DNA of 64,000 nt, taken from contig JAPXFQ010000071.1 in assembly GCA_028564705.1 (NCBI GenBank), forward strand, positions 1 through 64,000. Direction: 5' to 3'. The notes under the pieces were generated by a model. That model made no database searches, was not told where the DNA came from, and saw only the letters and a list, made by a program, of their open reading frames with translations. Source of the DNA: Apricaphanius iberus (taxonomy: Eukaryota > Chordata > Actinopteri > Cyprinodontiformes > Aphaniidae). This document shows, in pieces, positions 56,665 through 64,000 of the stretch; positions within the stretch are counted from its first letter, which is position 1, and each line of letters begins with the position of its first letter. Position numbers and translations under genes: made by a program.

Positions 56665-57153
56665 CTATTTGCAGATCTGTCCCGCCGAAATACTAAACGC
56701 GCAAAAATGAAAGAGCTCCGGAATGTTAGTCGTGTCAACCATAGACCTTAGACTCCCCGTTTACAAGAATGACTTTCATGGGGGAATTCATGGCGGATTC
56801 ACAGACTCCTCCTCCCCAGCTCTGACGAAGCATGTTCCTAAAAAGGGCATAGGGGCGGGATCTTCACTGTAGACTCTGCCATCGCGGGGCGTGTATGGGC
56901 GTGTAGTTTGGTCGTAATCACGCCCATTCTGCTCCCGCGTCATTAGCTCTGATGCTAAACTTGGCTCGGCCCCCTCATTAATTATGCAAGATTTTAAAAA
57001 AAAGTGTGTTTTAGGATCATATCTCTGATTAGCATTGATCTTCGGAATAAAGAAAGTCAGATTTGACCCGGATATAGAATCACCGTCATGAACTGAATGG
57101 CTTAGGTTGCATCTTTAACTTTGTGTTTTTAATCGTTTTCCAGAAATCCCACA

Positions 57154-59746
57154 ATGCTGTTTCTAACAGAGTGCTGCCTTCTGCTGGTTTTGGTTCTGGG
57201 TTGGGCTTCCAGAACGGTTTCTGGACTCAGCCTGGGTACCAGCAGCATCCCGGATAACAAGGTGAGTGTTGCTGCCCGCTGGCATCAGGTACCAAGTTTG
57301 GAGAAAGCTTTGAAGGGTTCAAAAGTTTATTTTGCTTTGGCTGAAAACTAAACCCAGGTGTCACTAAACAAACGCATTTTTGTGAAATGAATGATTTTTT
57401 TTAAAATGATTTTATTTTAGTGATTCCATTCAAAGAGTGAAACTTGTATATTATATTCATTCATTACACACAGACTGATAGATTTCAGATGCTTTTTTTC
57501 TTTTAGTTTTGAAGATTATAAATGCAAACTATTGAAAGTCCCAAATTCGGTATCTTAAAAAATTACAATATCTATTTAGAGTAGGGCTGTGCTTTTATAC
57601 AAATAAAACAATCACAATTATTTTGACTGTATTGAACAATCTCTGTTTTTGATTGGATTTAGTCCAATCAAACAAGTGAGTAGGTTTGATTTTGAGATTG
57701 GTGGGGACACAAAAGTACTCCAAGGCAGCACTTGTGAAAGTTTAAGTTTTTTGCATTGGCAATCATAATTTCACATTATGCAGATGTTATAGGTTAAAGT
57801 AACTAATGAAAGACAAGAAGACAAATTCGAAAGGTTCTAATCTTTACTCTTCAGTGCAGGGCTGTATTGCAACTGTGTATCATGTCAATTAACATACCAT
57901 CAAAAAAAACTTTGGGAATAAATGAAATGTAAACGTGTTTGTCACTAACACTCAAATACAAGCACATTAGTGTCCACTGGTTGCTACATATAAGGCTCTG
58001 ATTTTAAAGACACATGGGGGAATCATTGTTATTCAGATCATCATCATAACATTTTTGAACTGCTATGTTATATTCTGTGTGAAGGCTTGTTTTATTCTAA
58101 TGTTTAAACTGTTTTTATCATGTAAAGCAGTTTTTGTTTCTGTTTGCATGAAAAAATCTTTATGAATACATTTGATTTTATCTGTCACAGTGCTGAATCT
58201 GATGACTAACACATCCTGCATTATTTAACTTCGACTGTAAATATCCAGCCTCTTTTTCAGCTTGTCCTTCTCTTCTACCTCCTCCTCCTTCTCCATCTCC
58301 TTCAGCTTCTCCGCTGTCTGTCACCTTACAAAAATATGTTGATACATGACAAAATAGATTAGGGATAAAATGATCATAGAGTTTGATGGTAAAGTTACTA
58401 CCTGAGCAAAAAATGCCTTTACTTTGAAACTATTATGTGTGATTTATTCCCCAAAAATATGGATACATAAAATCACATGACAATCTAGAACAGCGGTGTC
58501 AAACTAATTTCCATTTTGGGCCGCATCAAGCTAATAAATATCCTTGAAGGGCCGGTTGTAGCAGAAAGTATTGATAAAACTATAACAAACTGTTAAAATC
58601 ACCCTCTGCATTACAAAAGTACGTCTTAAAATTCAATAATTTTTAAGAAATGTACATCATGATGTGATTAAGGACTATTTGAATAAACAGTGATTTTATT
58701 TTACTAACAAATTGTATTGGGGTGCACAGAAAAATAACTTACATTTTCTATCTATAGGGTTCTCTAGAGTTTAGAGGGCCACATAAATGGCCACGGAGGG
58801 CCGGATTTGGCCCCCGGGCCTTGAGTTTAACACACTCTTTTCTACACCAATACCTGAAAACAAGAAAAAAATGAGAATAAGAATACCCTTGTGATCAAAA
58901 CAATAATAAAAAAAAATATAGCCTTCTGTTGTCACATAAAGAGTCCTGCTACTGTTGTATTGGTAACAACATCACATCACTTCAAAATTATGCGTGTCTC
59001 TTGGTCCTCAGAGGGATGATAGGACTGCAGGTGATTAAATATATCGGTTGTATTTCTTAGCTTTGTGTAAACTGTCTGTCAGCAGATTTTACAGGTCAGT
59101 TTTTATGTCTGGCTGCTGTCCTCTCTAAAAAAGTATCCAAACCATTACCAAACTACTGAGCTCACATTGCCACTTCTCTCCACAATGTCATGGCTGTGTT
59201 CTCTTCTGTGCTCCGTGTCAAGAATTTGGTCATCTCTGTCATCATCCCTGTTGTCCATTTTCTTTAAAAAAATTCTTCACCAGACGTACACTTTTGACAC
59301 TTTAGTTTTACCTACCATCGTGGACCTGCTGCTTTTTAAATACAGCCGTTTTTTGTTTTGTTTTTTTCATGCGACTTGATGAGGCAGTTAGCTTGACAAC
59401 AATGCAGTGCTTCGGCTGGATTGGTCCGTTGGCATAACGATTAAAACACGCCTCACGATTAATTGCGATCAAGCTTTTTAATATCACTATTTCAGTAAAT
59501 TTTTTATTAATCAGCCGCAAAAAAAAACGATTTTTAGAACTGAAAAGCATGAAGATGTAAAGTATGAACATCTACAGCATCAATATGCATTCGAGGCTCC
59601 TTCGGCTTCGATTACTGCAGCAATGCGGCGTGGCATGGAGTGGATCAGTCTGTGGCTCTGCTCAGGTGTTGCTCTGATAGTGGCTTTCAGATCTTCTGAA
59701 TTGTTGGGTCTGCTGTATTGCATCTTCCTCTTCACAACACACCATC

Positions 59747-59789
<43 letters not shown>

Positions 59790-62700
59790 CACCCCTTAAC
59801 ATTCCTGCGTTTTCTGCCCTACATTCTTAAAAACGCACACCCAAATTGAAATTAAAGCGATTCTTGAACCATTATGAGTAGAGACATGGCCGAGGTCTCT
59901 TTGAGAAGAAAATACTCTGAAGTTTCTTCCAGAACAGTGAAAATATGCCTGTGTGCTTTTCTTACCAAGAAATATGATACTATAATAAACTGAAAAATAC
60001 AATTTTATAGCCACCTATTTATTTTTTAAGGATGCATGCTATAAATTTGGTTTTATGTTAAGGTGGTGAATTTAAACATACTGTGGGTCTAAATCCTGAA
60101 TTATTACCTTTATCTACACCAAATTGGACGGAAAATTTATATTCCAAACATATTTTCCGAAGTAAATGTCAAAAGTATCCATAATGATGCCGTTTGCACT
60201 CTATTTACATGCATTTGTCTTTGCTGCATAAAAAACAAGGTCAGAAATCATTACCTTTTCTTTTCATATAAACATCCACGGATTCAAACTAAGTTGTGAT
60301 TTGACAGATAATGGCTGTTTGGACACGTTTCTGAAGCAGTATATTACTCGTGTAGGTAAACATCTGTGACTTTCTGAATGCGCCATTTTACGCTGGAAAA
60401 AACTTGCGTAACAAAGCACGTCATATGTCTGCATTTACAGCATTTCGTTGCCTGTTTGATGTGTCATCATCAAAATTGTGCACCGCAAAATGTTTGGTGC
60501 ACCGGTCCGACTTTTTCAGGCCCGATACCGATGCACGGGCTTTGTGTTATATACAGCTACTGAGAGGGTTGACCACCACCAGGGGGCATTCCAAGATGGA
60601 GCTGTGAACAGTTCCTTCACATTTTGAGAATGACTCAGAGCTGAGCAAGCGTTATTCTGAGACAAACGGTAGAGCCAGATTGAAGCTGAAAGCTGGAGTA
60701 GGAATCTGTCCCTGCTCTACACTCTATTTGAGTCCTCTCAGTTTGTTTTGCAGTCAAGGGTTTTAAAGCAGCACTCCAGACAACAGAGATTTTCCAACAT
60801 GAGGCGTGTAATAACTTTTATTTTTATAGAATCCTCAGTATTCGACATACTAACTACTTATGTCCTGTTGTTTTTGCAGATAAACCTGAGCTGCTTCAAG
60901 TCTTCTGACCCTGAAGCTGTGACAGCCACACAGCTCCATGGGGAACGCGATAGTAATGGATATCTGTGGAGCAGAGCTTCAAATGCCACTGATCGTCTTC
61001 CTCCTTGCTCCACCTCCTCCTTCTCTCCTCCTCCCTCCCTCTGTGACGTCTGCTGTTTTGAGGATGTCGTCTACATAATCTGTAATAACCTGCCACCTCA
61101 ACATATGTATCTGGAACGTCCTGGACAGCCCTTCAGCTCCAAGCAGAGCGGTAAGAACCTGCAGCAGAACTCTGACTTCAGACTAGGACAATTTTCTATA
61201 CTTTTTCTAGTCTAAAGGGTTCTATCATCTGTCACTTTGCTGCTGTTTGAGATGAATTTCCTTCTTTTTGGGACAATAAAGGATTATTCTATTCTCCTAC
61301 AGATTGCCCAAGACTGCAACCTGCTGGTGAGTTTGTTAGTTTTCTTCTGCTCAGATTTCTTGTATACAGTTAAACTTAAATGGACTTTAGATTCTTTAAA
61401 TTAGTGGCGTTGCTATAAATAAAGCCACATTGGGGTCCAGCCTCCATCTAGTAGACAGAATTATTATTATTAATATGATCAATAACAAATTAATGGACTA
61501 CAGATGTTATCCTGGGTTTACCACTGGTAAATAAAACCAGTGTGGTAGATTAATCAGTTTTGGTAGAAAAAGTTAAACCATTTTGGCAATTTTGTTGTTA
61601 AAGGGATATTCCACCTCTAAGTAAAAATATGTCTTTTGCCATATTTCCCAGAGTTACATATGTGGGGGAAAAGTATTTTTTATGTGGTGCAGTAATTCTC
61701 CTGAGAACTAATGGTTCCCGTTTACTTACGTTGGTTAATGATTAACTAATGGTTCCCGTTTACTTACATGGATTAATGATTATCTAATAGTTCTTGTTTT
61801 ACTTACGTTGTTTAATAATTAACTAATGGTTCCTGTTTTACTTACGTTGGTTAATGATTAACTAATGGTTCCCGTTTACTTACGGTGGTTAATGATTAAC
61901 TAATGGTTCCCGTTTACTTACGGTGGTTAATGATTAACTAATGGTTCCCGTTTACTTACATGGATTAATGATTATCTAATAGTTCTTGTTTTACTTACGT
62001 TGTTTAATAATTAACTAATGGTTCCTGTTTTACTTACTTTGGTTAATGATTAACTAATGGTTCCCGTTTACTTACTTTGGTTAATGATTAACTAATGGTT
62101 CCCGTTTACTTACGGTGGTTAATGATTAACTAATGGTTCCCGTTTACTTACGGTGGTTAATGATTAACTAATGGTTCCCGTTTACTTACGTTGGTTAATG
62201 ATTAACTAATGGTTCCCGTTTACTTACGTTGGTTAATGATTAACTAATGGTTCCCGTTTACTTACGTTGGTTAATGATTAACTAATGGTTCCCGTTTACT
62301 TACGTTGGTTAATGATTAACTAATGGTTCCCGTTTACTTACGTTGGTTAATGATTAACTAATGGTTCCCGTTTACTTACGGTGATTAATGATTAACTAAT
62401 GGTTCCCGTTTACTTATGGTGATTAATGATTAACTAATGGTTCCCGTTTACTTACGTTGTTTAATGATTAACTAATGGTTCAAGTTTACTTACGTTGTTT
62501 AATGATTAACTAATGGTTCCCGTTTACTTACGGTGGTTAATGATTAACTAATGGTTCCCGTTTACTTACGTTGTTTAATGATTAACTAATGGTTCCCGTT
62601 TACTTACGGTGATTAATGATTAACTAATGGTTCCCGTTTACTTACGTTGGTTAATGATTAACTAATGGTTCCCGTTTACTTACGTTGGTTAATGATTAAC

Positions 62701-64000
62701 TAATGGTTCCCGTTTACTTACGTTGGTTATTGATTAACTAATGGTTCCCGTTTAGTTACGTTGGTTAATGATTAACTAATGGTTCCCGTTTACTTACGTT
62801 GGTTAATGATTAACTAATGGTTCCCGTTTACTTACGTTGTTTAATGATTAACTAATGGTTCCCGTTTACTTACGTTGGTTAATGATTAACTAATGGTTCC
62901 CGTTTACTTACGTTGGTTAATGATTAACTAATGGTTCCCGTTTACTTACTTTGGTTAATGATTAACTAATGGTTCCCGTTTACTTACTTTGGTTAATGAT
63001 TAACTAATGGTTCCCGTTTACTTACGTTGATTAATGATTAACTAATGGTTCCCGTTTACTTACGTTGTTTAATGATTAACTAATGGTTCCCGTTTACTTA
63101 CGTTGTTTAATGATTAACTAATGGTTCCCGTTTACTTACTTTGGTTAATGATTAACTAATGGTTCCCGTTTACTTACTTTGGTTAATGATTAACTAATGG
63201 TTCCCGTTTACTTACTTTGGTTAATGATTAACTAATGGTTCCCGTTTACTTACGTTGATTAATGATTAACTAATGGTTCCCGTTTACTTACGTTGTTTAA
63301 TGATTAACTAATGGTTCCCGTTTACTTACGTTGTTTAATGATTAACTAATGGTTCCCGTTTACTTACTTTGGTTAACTCTACGCCAAAGCAAATAAAATG
63401 CTGCCAGATCAGGAGAATCACTGTGTTGGTTACAAAAAGCTTTTTCCCCATTTATTCAACTCTTGGGACTATGGCAACAGACATATTTTTACTTAGGGTT
63501 GGAATATCCCCTTTAAGTTGTCTGTTCTGATCTCTCGTTGTGATGGTCAATCAGCTGTTGGTCAGTGTATAAATGTGTATGATGCCCTTTAGATTCTGAA
63601 TAATCTGTTTTAGGATTCCTCATTTTATGTATTGAATTTTAAAGCTGCTGCTTTTTGAGTCCATAATCCTGTTGCTCGCTCCTTCATAACATCATGTCTG
63701 TTTTAGGTGTTTTTATAAATCTTTTCCACCTTTTATTAAAGCACAAAGAGGCTTTAAGATCAGGTTCAAGAAGAGCTGCAAATTTTATAAAAAATAGTGA
63801 TTTTCCTGGATAAAATCACTACAGAGGCCTAGAAGGTTTAACAAGACTCAAAAGACACAAACGGCTAAAATATATGCCAACTTCCATTTTAGCAGAACCT
63901 TTGTTGTGTTGACCCTTCTGGGCCTCCGTAAATCACACACATCTCTGTAAAAATAATAAGAAGATATTCTTTGCTTTTACAGGAACTACCTCCATCACAC
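57154..64000 (+). CDS. gene 3: third receptor-like paralogue, cut by window end
   Basis: Coding exons 57154-57261, 60880-61150, 61303-61326 and 63983-64000 (continues beyond the window). Exon 1 is a signal peptide nearly the same as in gene 2 (30 of 36 residues identical). Exon 2 has cysteines at 5, 43, 55, 58, 59 and 68 and sequons N-L-S and N-A-T. Exon 3 gives D-C-P-R-L-Q-P-A. Exon 4 opens with G-T-T-S-I-T, matching the gene 2 stalk exon. Phases are 0, 1, 1 as in gene 2. The membrane and tail exons should lie within the next few hundred bases past 64000. Intron 3 is swollen by a minisatellite-bearing MITE. No stop or frameshift is seen. Confidence 0.83.
58491..58840. mobile_element. hAT-type MITE
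   Basis: Left end cagcggtgtcaaactaattt and right part ggcccccgggccttgagttt followed by aacacac form imperfect inverted ends. This ending is very common in vertebrate hAT MITEs. Non-coding. Confidence 0.6.
59590..59745 (-). pseudogene. Tc1-type transposase C-terminal relic
   Basis: The minus strand reads N-S-E-D-L-K-A-T-I-R-A-T-P-E-Q-S-H-R-L-I and then S-M-P-R-R-I-A-A-V-I-E-A-E-G-A, the C-terminus of Tc1-type transposases. The catalytic domain is absent. Confidence 0.65.
60880..61150 (+). CDS. gene 3 exon 2: ectodomain
   Basis: Shares C-F-K-S-S, A-T-Q-L-H-G, G-Y-L-W-S-R, L-P-P-C, S-P-P-P-S-L-C-D-V-C and V-Y-I-I-C-N-N-L-P with the other copies. Compared with gene 2, roughly half the residues match by eye, far fewer than in the signal exon. 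Acceptor tttttgcag, donor g|gtaag. Confidence 0.85.
61602..63512. mobile_element. TTAA-flanked MITE with expanded core, gene 3 intron 3
   Basis: TTAA lies at both edges (61598-61601, 63513-63516). The ends agggatattccacctctaag and its near complement (cttagggttggaatatcccct) continue as an inverted repeat of about 100 bases. The TTAA target and AGGG start suggest a Kolobok-type MITE; piggyBac is the alternative. Its middle is a 38-bp minisatellite. Confidence 0.75.
61703..63374. repeat. 38-bp minisatellite, about 44 copies
   Basis: Unit ttaatgattaactaatggtt followed by cccgtttacttacgttgg; the period was checked at 62161/62199. Variation is concentrated at the last few bases (gttgg, gtggt, tttgg, gtgat). 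It begins and ends inside the MITE arms and expands intron 3. Confidence 0.95.

Larger units (their letters stand above)
55540..57003. other. gene 3 upstream region with transposon scraps
   Basis: Contains the candidate promoter (55714), a possible THAP-like start (M-P-G-T-H-C-C-V-K-N-C-S-S at 56038) and the minus-strand relic at 56332-56664. It appears to be an insertion relative to gene 2, where the promoter-like motif and the coding exon are only ~230 bases apart. Confidence 0.45.
57262..60879. other. gene 3 intron 1
   Basis: Contains a hAT-type MITE (58491-58840), a Tc1-type relic (59590-59745) and a 39-base poly(T) (59751-59789). A run of short repeats around 58270-58320 (ctcctcctccttctcc) is low complexity. 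No extra exon was recognised. Confidence 0.5.

Overview
This is a stretch of vertebrate nuclear DNA, almost certainly from a teleost fish and probably a spiny-rayed (percomorph-type) one. Coding capacity is low and AT-rich introns are long. Small exons carry GT-AG splice sites. There is a dense, nested load of typical fish mobile elements: Tc1/mariner, L1-like, Rex1/L2-like and RTE LINEs, a tRNA-derived SINE, hAT, Harbinger-like and TTAA-type MITEs, a Penelope-like tail and an endogenous retrovirus. No bacterial signals, CRISPR array, rRNA or functional tRNA gene were seen.

The main host content is a tandem family of at least three plus-strand genes with the same unusual architecture. Gene 1 (15395-19807), gene 2 (35101-42487) and gene 3 (57154 to beyond 64000) each have a signal-peptide exon, one ~270-nt ectodomain exon with a conserved six-cysteine pattern, and a 24-nt microexon (D-C-P-x-L-x-P-A). 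Genes 2 and 3 add a Thr-rich stalk exon. Genes 1 and 2 reach a single transmembrane exon in the window. Gene 2 adds a cytoplasmic tail with one ITIM-like motif (V-W-Y-K-P-L). Gene 1 has lost the tail through a TAG placed directly before a conserved-position splice donor. I do not recognise the ectodomain. The layout (tandem copies, variable ectodomains, tailed and tailless forms) is what paired immune-type receptors look like, and it is the best candidate here for something undescribed.

Layout. 1-2270: 30-bp minisatellite with higher-order structure. 2.6-12.6 kb: SINE, possible solo LTR and a nested pile in which two L1-like LINEs (4574-8000 and 8616-10660, each with perfect target-site duplications) sit in or next to an older 1.3-kb repeat. 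12.6-14.7 kb: Tc1 element with a nearly complete transposase and a MITE inserted in its right inverted repeat. 15.4-21.6 kb: gene 1, with a dead mariner and a MITE in its introns. 23.6-25.1 kb: dead Rex1/L2-type LINE. 25-34.8 kb: mostly non-coding, with LINE scraps. 34.8-42.8 kb: gene 2, whose intron 1 holds an antisense truncated retrovirus with open integrase and envelope frames. 43-51.4 kb: hAT remnant and stacked MITEs. 51.5-55.5 kb: a 4-kb element bounded by an 8-bp target-site duplication that carries a spliced gene with a C2H2 finger and itself contains an RTE fragment. 55.7-64 kb: promoter region and exons of gene 3. Its third intron holds a TTAA-flanked MITE whose core has expanded into about 44 copies of a 38-bp unit.

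Exon boundaries were set by eye from splice sites, reading phase and comparison between the three paralogues. Family names for mobile elements rest on remembered motifs and were not checked by a search.
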